NCBI GenBank assembly: GCA_026874595.1
Contig: CM049322.1
Location: forward strand, 21,340,400-21,404,399
Reading direction: 5' to 3'
DNA: 64,000 nt
Source of the DNA: Sipunculus nudus
Taxonomy: Eukaryota; Annelida; Sipuncula; Golfingiida; Sipunculidae
The notes under the pieces were generated by a model. That model was not told the DNA's origin. It saw nothing but the letters and a program-made list of their open reading frames with translations, and searched no databases. Made by a program: the position numbers and the translations under genes. This document shows positions 10,704 to 22,389 of the stretch, piece by piece (the first letter of the stretch is position 1; each line of letters starts with the position of its first letter).

Positions 10704-11726
10704 ACACGGATTTGAATAGATCTTAGTTAGACGACATAGATAAATCATACTGAGTACTTCTGAGTAAAAGAATTTTTAGCATTATCGCCCACGACGCCGA
10801 CCGTCCCCAATACAATCGTGAGCGTGTCTAATGATAAATATATATTTAGCTGGGAAAGTGCATTATTTAAGTAAAAATATTACAAATGTTAATGAAGACG
10901 AGTTTTTGCAGCTGTTTAAACAGTGTTTTAAGAAAACATTGTGTGGCTAATTTACTAGTTAACTGGTTGTACGTGTTGGGTTCCGATTGAGCAGGTTTCA
11001 CTCCTTTGACGTAAATCTACAGGTAACTGGGTTGTCTACACCAACAATAGTTGTTTGGTATTGAAAGTCTTTTATTATGGAGTCCAATATGTTCTTATTT
11101 TCTGTGATAAAAATGTCAGAACACTAGCCGTACTTATGAACTTAAAGTCTGTTTAAGCTGCTCGGGCTCTCCCTTCAAACCTTGATCACATTAATGTGCA
11201 ATGTACTGAAATAGTGACCAATATCTCTGACTGTACCTTCCCTCCGGAAACACGGTCACGAAGGCACTGACACTCTAAAACAATATATCGGGTTTTATTA
11301 TCGGCGTGTCATCTGGGAAATATATAAATATCTTTTCAAATTGATCATATCATACTATTCTAAAGCGCACTCATTAACCTTCATAGCTCTGTGTTTCTTC
11401 CAACTTAAACAACAGAATTTTCCAAATGTCTTGTCTCCAAAAATGTTCAAATTAATTTTGATTCCTACACGCAGTGGCTCACTTAGATATTTACCCAGCA
11501 TTTTCTAACATACCTGAAACATTTGTTAAAGGTACATCACTCCGTTTATCACAGATAATTATATATTTTTTCAAGTACATTTGATTTTAATTTACAATGA
11601 ATTAAGTCTAATATGATGTATAACCTAAAGCATGGACCATTTTAATCACAGATGCATATTTAAATATAAGATCCGGATATATATATATTATATGTAAGAG
11701 GAGCAAGTGTCAGAATGTGACATGAA

Positions 11727-11790
<64 letters not shown>

Positions 11791-13089
11791 AAAATAAACT
11801 AATTCCATTTCTCTATACTGCTAACTAAATTAATATTATTAAAAAATTTATATGCATAACATGGATTTAATACTGTTTTAAAATTATGTTTGCCTGTCTG
11901 GAGTAATTTTTGTAAACAACTCTGAATTCAGATGACATATTACCACTGGAAGCCCGGAAATGTCACGGACCAAGAACTCTTTGAACACACTTCTTACATA
12001 ACATATATGAATAGAATCTGTCTATTTAAATCCGTACCTTTGGAAAATTATTTCTTCCTGGTAATGTTTTCCAAACTTGAATTTGACAGACTTTCTCATT
12101 GAAAGAATATCCCAAAATCATTCATTCAAACGAAATGAATATACTGATTGTATAAGGACCTCCCTTTTTTGAATGCCCTATAGGAAACCTCTCTATAGCG
12201 GACAGCCACACACCCGGGCGAGAGTAGGGTGTGCGCCTCAGAAGAGATCAGTGAAAATGCATTTCGTTATATGGTTTAGATACCTGTCTGCATAATTAAA
12301 GCAGTTTCAAGACTGAGAAGCTTACTATAGCAGCAGAACATTATCGCAGTTATGTATCCTGCCTTCCGGCAAGGCGGCCGTTCGGAGTTTAACTGTTGGG
12401 CCCTCAAAAGTTTCCGTTGTCCGAAATGGCGGGGTTTCCGCCCTAGAGGGTTTTTTATAAGGTCGTAAAAACGTTTGGTCGTACCGGAGACTGTCACGTA
12501 ACCTAATTGTTTCAAAACTGAATGCTGAACTCTATAGCATCCTTTGCGCAAAAAAAATGACTTATCGGGTCATTTATCATTGGAGGATCTATAGAGCAGC
12601 ATGAGACGGCTAACGACGAACGTTTCTTGAACCATACCATCATTAAAGAGTGCTTAAACCACGAGTAACCATGGGTCGTTATTAAGTCCTGAACTTTTAA
12701 CAAATTAACCTAAGTAGATTTTATTCTTGACAACTGGATGAAAGAAAAACTGTAAAGCATTCAGGTGAAACCCATTGTTTACCAAAATAATATAATAACA
12801 AGAAATCAGATGACATTCCTGAAAACTGTCACAGATGTGAAAATTTTGCCGGCATACACATAGTGGTAACCAGGGCTCTCTCCGTCAGCCTCGACTTGGG
12901 ACGTGTGCGGGGCGGGGCGAGTACAGGTACAGACTACATGTGTTCTGTTTGGGAGAGGTCTCACAAATTATGCAAATTTTGTTATTGTAAGGCGACTGAT
13001 AGTTTACTGTAATATCGGCGACCTGATTGCCTGCTCGGAACAGATTTGTTCATGATTATTCAATAAATGAATATGCTAATAAAGTCATA
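10700..13089. other. Non-coding DNA with a long (TA)n tract
   Basis: No exon was recognised. The (TA)n tract is at 11730-11788. The part at 12160-12560 is more GC-rich, with CTCTCTATAGCGGACAG and a TGTCCGAAATGGCGGGG stretch that look like an interspersed repeat of unknown class. Confidence 0.4.
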
Positions 13090-14440
13090 TTAAGTTCATG
13101 GTGAGATTAATTAACTTGTCAGTTTCCACTTCTCAGGTTCCATCTGAATTAAAATCGGCAAAGGTCATTCCACTCTATAAGAAGAACAGCGTATTAGACC
13201 AGGGTATTTACAGGGTCAGTTTCTATACTATGTATTTTATCTAAAGTACTTAGAAGAACAGTTTATGATTGAACAGCTTGAAAAATTCTTAATGCCAAAC
13301 CAGATAATGTATAATCTCCAGTCAGGATAGCAGTCTTCTCATTCTAATGATACATGTTTAACATATCTTACATATATTATTAAATCATAGTTGGATAAAG
13401 GTTATTTCATACGTATGGTACTTTTAGACTTACAAAAAACTTTTGACACAGTAGATCATAAAATTATGTGTAGTAAACTAGAAGCTACTGGATTAAGCAG
13501 CTACTGTCACGTGGTTTTCTTCATACCTTTCTAATAGAAAACAAATTGTTCATGTCAGTGGATGTACATCATAGAGAGTAGCATTGTATGTGGTGTCCCC
13601 CAAGGGTAATATCTCGGACCTTTCATGTTTTTAATTTATGTAAATGATATGATAATGGCAGTTAACTTTACACTTCTTCTATATGAGGATGATTCCGTTC
13701 TTCTCATTTCGGGTAAAAACAAGAATATAATTGAACAACAGCTTAGCAAAGAATTCACAAATGTACCTGAATGGTTTTTGATAATAAGCTCTCATTACAT
13801 CTAGAAAAGACAAAAGTTTATTTAAATCATATGGAAATAGACTGTGAAGTATCTAGGTCAGACTTTAGATTCAACAACATCTGGTAAATGTGGAGCTGAA
13901 AGTATTATTACAAAATGTAACATAAGATTAAAATATATGTACAGACGTAGAAAAATCCCGGATCAGAATGCAAGAAAAATTCTATGCTCATCTTTCAATT
14001 AGTGTCAGTCTTACTCTGCGTGTAGTAATGAGTACAACTGTCTCACATCATATCTGAAAAGAAACTTATACACATATGTCAGAATCAAATGATCATACAT
14101 GTTTTAAGCAAAGACTCTAGGTAACATATTGGCTGTGCCCAATTCAATGGTATTGGATGGCTAAATGTTGAAAACAGAATGGTTCATATTAAACTTTCAC
14201 ATCTGCATAAAATTTTACATAATAATGCAACAATATATCTCAAGGAACAATTTGAATAAATGTCGTAATCTAGATCTAATCGTAATTTACTAGAAATAGC
14301 CAATTAGCATTTAAATTGCAACATGTTGGTCCAACAGGATCTGAATCCTTCATGTACACTGGGATTAAGAGTTGAAACAGCCTCCCTTTTAGTATTCAGT
14401 TTATCAGGAGTTGTGTCTTCAGGAGAGCTGTCAAGAAACA
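13090..14440 (+). pseudogene. Non-LTR retrotransposon reverse transcriptase remnant
   Basis: Conceptual reading across frames gives, in order: VPSELKSAKVIPLYKKNS (13.14 kb), LLDLQKTFDTVDH (13421-13459, RT motif A), VPQG..LGPF..LIYVNDM (13.60 kb, motif B and following), and YEDDSVL (13682-13702, motif C with Glu replacing Ala of YADD). Then come YLGQTLDSTTSG and RRRKIPDQNARKILCSS, typical of the region after RT in CR1, L2 and Jockey-like LINEs. Stops and frame shifts are numerous, so it is inactive. No endonuclease half is present, which fits a 5'-truncated copy. The precise clade is uncertain. Confidence 0.85.
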
Positions 14441-16189
14441 ATCAGTAATATGCAGTTAAAGAAAATGATTGACTTTCTATTTTCCAAATAATTGACAATT
14501 TTGATAACATAAATGTACTACTTTAATTGTATGATTAGATCATATATATGATGGAAACCTTGACTAATTTCTTAGTTTTCACAAAGACTTTACATTTGGT
14601 TTTTTATAATACCAACCATGAAGGTATACTGTTTAATGTAGTCATAGGGGTTAGATTTTTTATGGGAGACCATATATGGCTCTATATGGAAATCATTTGT
14701 GCCACAGGATGACTATTTTTATGTTTATACTCTTTCGTTTAGATTTGTTTGAAGTTCTTATTTTTAACAGGATTGTAAAATATACTTTAATATAAATTTC
14801 AATTGTATACTCAGATGCCATATAAAAGTTTCAATTGTTTACTCAGGTTCCATATATAAATATTTAATGAATACTTTATACAGTCCTCTTATTGTTCACA
14901 TGATTATATTTCATATGTATTTTTAATACTTATCATGTGCTCACAGTTCTACCTAGTCATTGCCCATTTAAGTTGTATTTATTCTCTTGTGATAGACCTA
15001 GCTGGTGTTGATCTCATATGGGAATCGATTGTTCAATATAACCATATGTATATTGTTTTGTTTTTATCTTTGTTTTAAATATTGGAATAACAGAAATTTT
15101 AAATATTCTTCGTTATCTCAACCAAGCCCATACCGGAATATATCTTTTCAGTGCAGTTGTATAAATGTAAGCTTAAACTACTCTTCTTGCCAGCCATCTT
15201 CAGCAAAGGACCACTGTGGAAATAATTGTTTAACTTTATAGTGGTATCCTCCATGTATCAGGGTGTGTTATGTATTTTATAAGTGTATAGTGTCCGGGAA
15301 CGTTATCATCAATATTACACGCTAAGAAGCCGGGTTGGGGGCATGGACCCCCGCGTCTACTAACCCCCCCCCCCCCCCCGGCTACGCCCCTTGGTATTAA
15401 TAGATTCCACGCATGGTATATGCCTGACACGTCAACTCCGGACACACAAACATAGATCATCCACAAAACCTTGACGACCATGGTCATTTTAGCAAAGCGT
15501 CATGTTTTCGTACAATATTTTACCCCTGTTTGAAAACATGTAAACATTCACAAACAAAATGAAATTCTTTTTCGATTTAATTTAAATGGCATATTTCACA
15601 AAAACATTCTTCTGGTTTTGTTTTTTTTTTCTCATGTATCAGTTATGTTAAAAAATCAACATGTTTTAACATTAAGTGGAAGTGTGCGAAATCTTAATGA
15701 CACATTGATGTACGGGCATGGAACCGGGGTGTGCCGGAAAGCAACTCCAACATACGGATACACAGGAAATACAACTTTTATTTGGACCGAGCCCATGCGA
15801 CCTCCCGTCGCGTGACCTTGAAAGAATATCAGTTCTTGTTTACAAGATGGGTACGTTATTAGAAAAAAAAAACAGTTTGTGTTGACGCACAATATGAAAG
15901 GAAGGGTGGGCGATATCACTGATGTATATCATGATACGGCGATTCGCATATTGCTTATATCACGATATGGCTTTTATATTTCAATATATATTGTATATGT
16001 TTAAGGTCTTAATTTGTCATAAACCAATTATTGGAACTTTTTTTGAGTGCTTCCGATAATATCTATGCTTCTATGTTCAGAGCATTGTTTGTTCTCTGTG
16101 TGATATGTGGAGACATCTGCAGGCGAACATAGAAACTTAAACACATTGAGAAGTTTGAACAAAATTTGATCATTTTGATTTTGAGCCGG
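14441..16189. other. Non-coding DNA, likely including the LINE 3' tail and small repeats
   Basis: AT-rich sequence with no exon recognised. A GC-rich patch at 15290-15400 includes a 16-base C run (15364-15379). At 15905-15990 repeated ATATCACGATAT-like palindromes suggest a small DNA element fragment. Confidence 0.4.
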
Positions 16190-16390
16190 AGAATTTTTTT
16201 TAGATAAACACTCCACAACCAATCCAAACCAAGAGTGCAATCACTGACCAAAATTTGAATAAAATCGGATAAAATTTAGGAAACGGAAAACCTGACGGAC
16301 GGACAGACAGATGGACAGACAGACAGACAGAGGGTCAGACAGAGAAACCCAAATCAATATCCCCCGCATCCACGGAGCGGGGCACAATAA
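16190..16390. repeat. Interspersed repeat with GACGGACAGACAG tract
   Basis: A GACA/GACG-rich run at 16294-16342 is followed by a GC-rich end (CGGAGCGGGGCACAATAAG). This layout resembles the GTCCGTCCG block of the array-bearing elements further right, in reverse orientation. Confidence 0.4.
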
Positions 16391-16860
16391 GCTACGCTCA
16401 ATATTCGCATTAGAATATCGATTAAGCTACACTCAATATTCGCATTAGAATATCCATTATCACACAAATCAGCAACATTTGATATTCACCAGCGAAATTC
16501 TGGAAAACTATCGGCGCTCGGGTTGTTTAACAACCTAGTCAACCTGGCGGCAGAGTTTTTACATATAACGGCAATGATGCGCCATGTCCTTAGATAAGTA
16601 CACTCCAATATCACGCAGACAAGTGACATTCGCAAGCGAATATCGAAAATAACACAAATCAGGGATATTCCATATTCGAAAGGGAATATTTAAAAACATC
16701 ACATTATTTAGGGACATTTGATATTCACCAGCGAAATACGGGAAACTAACGGCGCTTGGCCAGTTAGACACCTGGTGAACATGGAGTCATATTTAAGACA
16801 TGTTAGGGCAGTGACTGGCCATGACTAGATATTTGCCAGGGAATTTGCATTTTATGAGTG
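16391..16860. repeat. Satellite-like block, ~240-bp repeat and short AATATTCGCATTAGAATAT duplications
   Basis: GATATTCACCAGCGAAAT occurs at about 16481 and again at about 16721, with homologous sequence after each, giving a ~240-bp period. The AATATTCGCATTAGAATAT motif is repeated in tandem at 16400-16455. Confidence 0.65.
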
Positions 16861-17305
16861 ATACTGGATATTCGCATATGGAACATCCGTGATATGAGTG
16901 ATATTCGAAATTTGCATTATATCAGTGATATATGATATTCGCATGTGAATATCGAATATCCCTGATTTGAGTGATATTCGATATTTTTATGCGAATACCA
17001 ATATCGAATATCCGTGTTTTGAGTAATGTTCGATATGCGCATGCGCATGTCGAATATAGATTTTCCGTGATTTGAATGATATTCGAAATTCGCATTATAT
17101 GAGTGATACATGATATTCGCATTTGAATATCGAATATCGAATATCCTTGATTTGAGTGATATTCGATATTTGTATGCGATTATCAATATCGAATATCCGT
17201 GTTTTGAGTGATATTCGATATTCGCATGATATGATTGATATTCTATATTGGCATGCGAATATCGAATATCCCTGATTTGAGTGATGTTCGATATTCGCAT
17301 GTGAA
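16861..17305. repeat. Palindromic satellite with higher-order structure
   Basis: The units begin CCxTGATTTGAGTGATATTC and then run through the palindromic core, whose left half is GATATTCGATATTCGCA and whose right half is its exact complement in the best copies. Unit starts are near 16888, 16960, 17010, 17066, 17143, 17197 and 17270. Spacings of ~72, ~52 and ~55 bp recur, so the real period is a ~180-bp trimer. Open frames across it are artefacts. Confidence 0.85.
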
Positions 17306-20104
17306 AAGATTTATTAAAACCCACTCGTGGCTTTCAGAGTATAATTCCCAAGACACAGGCCAGCCATTAAGTAACGACCATCCAAATAACCAACAAATTT
17401 AAACAACAAACATATCTCCTGTAGAAGATATAAAATGTTCCTCATCACATTTACTTGCTACGTAATAAATGACTTCATTTTCTGATACATTTTCCTCTTG
17501 GTAAGTGAAGAACATATATATCCGTTTATCAATAAGGCATTATATAAGCCCTATATAAGAAATACAACCTCCGCCATGTGGGCCTTCACTTACCTGTAAC
17601 ACATTCCCAGGTTTATTCGCTGAAGTGACTGAACATTTGTGAATATTACTTGATTACGTTTCTGAATGGGCACCACAAACCGGATCCACACATGAACGGA
17701 TCTTCCTTTGCCCATTCCTGAATACCCTGAAAATTTCATGAGATCTCATGACTGCACTATTTGTGGTGAGAGCAGACATACAAAAACACACACAAGAGCA
17801 GGGATAAAAGTATGGTGGAGATAATAATGACTTTAAATAGTTATTTTCTTTATTCCCAATTAATAATCTCCAATAAACATTGTAGATGTACACCGAATGA
17901 CAGCCCTTCAAATGTCTACCTTTATTCAGCAACGAATATTGTTTTAGTTTAGTGATCCATTGTCTATCAGCAAACAACTGTTTTATACAGACACACCATT
18001 TTTAGTGTTCCAGTGCATGTACTGTTTACCACTTAGGCTTTTATTTATTTTCAAGCTTAAGATCATACAGCTTAGTGGGTCCTATTCTGATATATATGGC
18101 CAAAAAAATTAAAAGGATGCCCGCATAAATTTTAAATACCCGCATCAACAATTTTTATTTTGATTTTCAATAGAAACTTACCAATTTTGAGCTCCAGCCG
18201 CTCGAAATCATACAATTTTGATAACAATTTCTTTGTTATGTGTTGCTTTTACTAGTTTAGCAAAAATGAATCTGTGATTATGATGATTTTCCATTTTCAT
18301 TTGACATTTTTATCAAAACGTACCAAAAAAAAAAAAAACAAACAAAACGCCCGCCTGAGAACCAAACCTTATTTTTTGTTGGCCTAAAGATAATCCCTTA
18401 GACAAGTCCAGACATCCCTGTCACAGAGACGTAATTAGATATGTTAATACAATAAACAAAAGATACAGTTCATCAATGTATTAGCTGAATAAGAAAGAAA
18501 TAACAAAAAAAATGTAGGGTTAGGGTAGTGAACAGCTGGCTTTAAGCTCACATGGAAACAAAATTAGAATGAATTTGTTAATGTTGATACTTCGAAAGTT
18601 AATTCAAAACATTTTTTTCGGCCTATTTGACCTTGGTGGTTATGATCAAGGTCACCCGTTTTCGAAATGGTTCGAGAAATCTCTATAAACAATTTGAATT
18701 TAGAATCTGATGAAGAAATATTGAGTAGTTCAAAAGTTTTTGGGGTCACTAGAAATGACACAGACAACGACGCACCCATTAACGGAAGACAGACCAAACA
18801 CTATGGCAGGAGAGACATGATAGGTCATGGCAAGTGAGCAAGTCGAGGCGTGGAGAGTGCGTGGTCACGTGATGGTAAGGACGTATTGACTGTGACAACT
18901 AGTTTGTGGGTTGGCGTTTCGTTAGACCTCCTTTCGCGCCAAGGCCCTTTATCACAAGAGTGCGCCCTTTCTCCCGTGGGTGAACACGTAATGTTGCACG
19001 ACTAACATTCATGCGTCGTTTATGTTTTTTGTTTGTTTTTTTGTGCTCCACAGGGAGCAGAGAAAAGGCAAAAGAATGCACAGGCCCCAGTTAATCTACA
19101 AAAAAGGCAAAGAATTAAGCTGGTACTCTATATTCCTTAAAAAGTTACATACCTATTCCATGCAAAACTGTTCATACTTCTTTCCAGGATTTAAATCTTG
19201 TTTATATTTCTTTTATAAAACCAGTATCATGATTTTAAGCTGTTTACCCGAGAGAACGTAGTTCAGTTGACATGCTCTCTCGATATTTCATAATAGTGAC
19301 ATTTTATAAATTATGATCTTTCTGCGATCTGGCCAGAGTTTTACATATAACTGCATGTAATATACACTGGTATATACACATATATGAGTGAGTGTATGTA
19401 TGTATATATGTATACACTTCCATACAAGGAGCTTGTTTTGTATATCACATGCTGTGAAATTCTGCCCAATTTGAGCAATTATCATTGATTTACCTTTTTC
19501 CTACTTTTATAGAAAACACATTTCTCCGACGACTTTATACCTTTTCCCATTAAATCCAGGGTTGCAGCACTAGGTAAATGGGGAGATGTCAGACTTTTAA
19601 ACACCATCTTTATCATCAGAAGCCATGTATCAAATGTCCCAACTACTGACAGGAGAAGATGTCTGCTTCAAGGAGTGCGAACTATTTTTTAAAGCATACT
19701 GTTTCTGCATCTCTTTCTTTATGAAGCATATCTACTTTAAAAAAAAAAGATAAATTTAATTTGTAACAGTTTCTCATTTATTTTCATTTTTATTACTAAG
19801 AAATGTTTGAGAAATACCAATTGGTGATACACTTGTTTCCCCCTCTACGATTGTCTATGTGTCAGTCACGTGGTGTGTGAGAGGTACACTCCCTATCTAT
19901 ATACGAGTTGTCTGAGGTATTTCATGATAATATAGCTTGAGCCTTCATACAGACACCACTGTATATTTATCTTTGTGCCCATTAACATTATTCAGTTGAA
20001 CGAGAAGGGGCGGGGTTATATTCTCAGAGATCTCCACCTAATTCTTCAAAGGCACGGTAACAGTATGGTGTGGCAGACCGCGATGATATTCATGGTATGT
20101 CATC
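17306..20104. other. Non-coding DNA with fragments of interspersed repeats
   Basis: No exon was recognised. The block at 18560-18800 (minus) resembles the repeat at 49.85-50.24 kb (matching GGTGACCTTGA and TTTCTCGAA landmarks). Near 18860 GGTCACGTGATGGTAAGG joins an E-box to a donor-like sequence, and TTTCGCGCC lies near 18926. These are weak promoter hints only. Confidence 0.4.
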
Positions 20105-20490
20105 TAACCTATTAAATGACACTATACAAAGTTATATTACCTATATGGCATCGGTCACGGATATTTGACCTAAATGACACACTGCAGAGATATTTTACCT
20201 AAACGACATACTACAGGGATATCTTACTTAAACGATATACTACAGGGATATCTGACCTAAACGACATACTCCAGTGATAATTGACCTAAACGACATACTT
20301 AAGGGATATCTGACCTAAACGACATACTCCAGGGATAACTGACCTAAACAACATAATCAAGGGATATCTGACCTAACACGACATATTGCAGGGAAATCTG
20401 ACCTTAACGGCACACTTTTTAGGAAATCTGACCTAAACGACATACTACAGGGATATCTGACCTAAACGACCTCCTGCAGAGATATGAAAA
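20105..20490 (+). repeat. 29-bp minisatellite, about 13 copies
   Basis: The unit is close to GACCTAAACGACATACTACA plus GGGATATCT. Copies vary by substitutions and 1-2-bp indels. There is no spacer between copies, so it is not a CRISPR array. Confidence 0.92.
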
Positions 20491-21859
20491 TGCTTCATTA
20501 CAGTAATTCCCCTTCAACGAACTTTAAAACTCATATTTTGTTAATGATGCGTTGATCCCAAAAATCGAGCTTTGCTCAACGTCTGCGATAAACGCATGCG
20601 TTGATCGCAGTTGATAATCGTTGCCGGAGGTATGTGTCATGTTTAACTGAAATTTTAGTATTCAATAGTTTTTAGACGGATGCGTGAACGGATGTGATGA
20701 TCGGATGCGATAATCGTTGGAATGTGTCCCCAGCTTTCTACACGTGCTATTTTGTCGAATACGACAGTCGCAAGAAAAATCGAAGGGCAACTTTAAATAG
20801 CGATGTTCAAAATAATATATTTTCATATAAAAAATGATTTTATTTATCATATCAACTTATTCGAAAAATTCTCCGGGTTTCTCTTGGCTTCAGTAAATTT
20901 TTTTATGCATAACACCATACATATAATACATCGATATAATAATAGCGTAACGCGATTTTTGTGATTTTCCGTATCTCCTCTTGTACCATTCTATGGAGTG
21001 CCGAGATTTTTTTATAAACATATGGTCCGGGTTTGTCCGAAGACATTCCACCCACATTTATAGTCCCACAGGACAGGCTCGCCATTTTTATTTTTCTAAC
21101 AGAACTTCACCATTGGTGTTAACACGCGAGTGCACCGAAGGACACATATTTAACGTGAACAAACTTTTTCGATTTTTCACTGAAAGTTGAGACCACATAT
21201 CATATAAAAAATGACTGCATCTATTCAGCAACCTCAGGGCCAAACAGTCATACGCGACCAATCGGGGCCAGGGGCTGGCTGCATGGCTAGCCAGTCACAT
21301 TTTACAACACATGCAAAACCGCCTACCATGTCCACCAGGCCAACCACACAGTACCTCGAGTATAATTTCACTGTTTCTTGATAAATTTTACGGATTTTAC
21401 CATCAGAAGAATATTCTGATATTATCTGATCGATTTTATGAAGAACAAGAGGGCTTTAGTAGGGTACGATTTGTTTTTTAGTTTATTTTTAGGCCTTCGC
21501 ATGCATGCCACTTTAGCCCCGCCCCAACCCTTTTTGTCCACTCATAGTGAGGTAATAATCAGTGGAATTTAATAACAACATCTTTAAAAAACCTGAATTT
21601 GAAGTGGGGTGCTATAGTGCATGACGGTAACATTATGTAACCAAGACATTCAACCATGAAAGACCATTTGATATCACAACAAACTGCTCGCCCCTAACCA
21701 TGCGTAGCACGGGTAATTGCTAAATATAATTATTTGTTCTCATATCGACCATGTCACTGCGGAGAATATAACCTTAAAATGAGGTGTAGCACAGCGTCAT
21801 ACGCAACGCGGTTTCAGAGAACATGAAGGAAAGGGTGGAGCGAATTCCTTTTATAAGTA
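20491..21859. other. Non-coding DNA
   Basis: No exon was recognised. The block 20530-20720 repeats GCGTTGATC/GATCGCA words in both orientations. A short plus-strand frame at 21211-21379 starts MTASIQQPQGQTV and has no family signature. Confidence 0.4.
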
Positions 21860-22060
21860 TTAAATGACACGTGAACCGTGTGCAGTGAATTGCAGCGAAA
21901 CCTTTACTCTCAGAAACTGGACGTAGTCCCACTTGCTAAATGTGTAGACTGCAGAGGGTGGATATTCTCGAATATCCAGGTATTCATGGTTGAAGTATAA
22001 GAAGTAGTTTTCTACACCAAAGGTAGGCAAAATATTTAAGAAAAAAACATTGAGAGACAT
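21860..22060 (-). CDS. Unrecognised possible exon or transposon fragment
   Basis: The minus frame reads ENYFLYFNHEYLDIREYPPS and, further on, FSKWDYVQFLRVKVSLQF, with a composition more protein-like than neighbouring frames. The upstream boundary could be the acceptor TTTGGTGTAG near 22018. A stop comes at 21866, and no poly(A) signal was found close by. I do not recognise the family. It could equally be a mobile-element fragment. Confidence 0.22.
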   Translation of the reverse strand: MSLNVFFLNILPTFGVENYFLYFNHEYLDIREYPPSAVYTFSKWDYVQFLRVKVSLQFTAHGSRVI

Positions 22061-22389
22061 TGTATCTTTATGACACAAAGTAGGTATCTAACATTTTGGT
22101 TCGGGAGTGTATCATAAAAATGTTGGCCTAAATAACATGTTATCTGATTCAGGATACAACTTATTTATGTTTTTTTCTGTGATCAAAGCAATGTCGCCGC
22201 ACCAGCCGACATTAGTCAATTTTGATCACCAGGCATTCACACCAAGAGACAGCTTAGTGTTTGGAGAGACAGTAGTGTTTTCGTTTCTAATAGACTTCCC
22301 AAAACTGTCAGTCCTAAATTATAGGTACCTTACGTAATTATACTGAAACTAATTTAATAATTAATGACGCGTGATCACCTAAAAGTTAT

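Noticed and set aside
16917-17324. 135-codon minus-strand frame with repeated YHxNxEYHS units
   Set aside because: Translation of the palindromic satellite; no independent coding evidence.
20105-20490. CRISPR-like regular repeat
   Set aside because: Units are directly adjacent with no spacers, and the window is eukaryotic.
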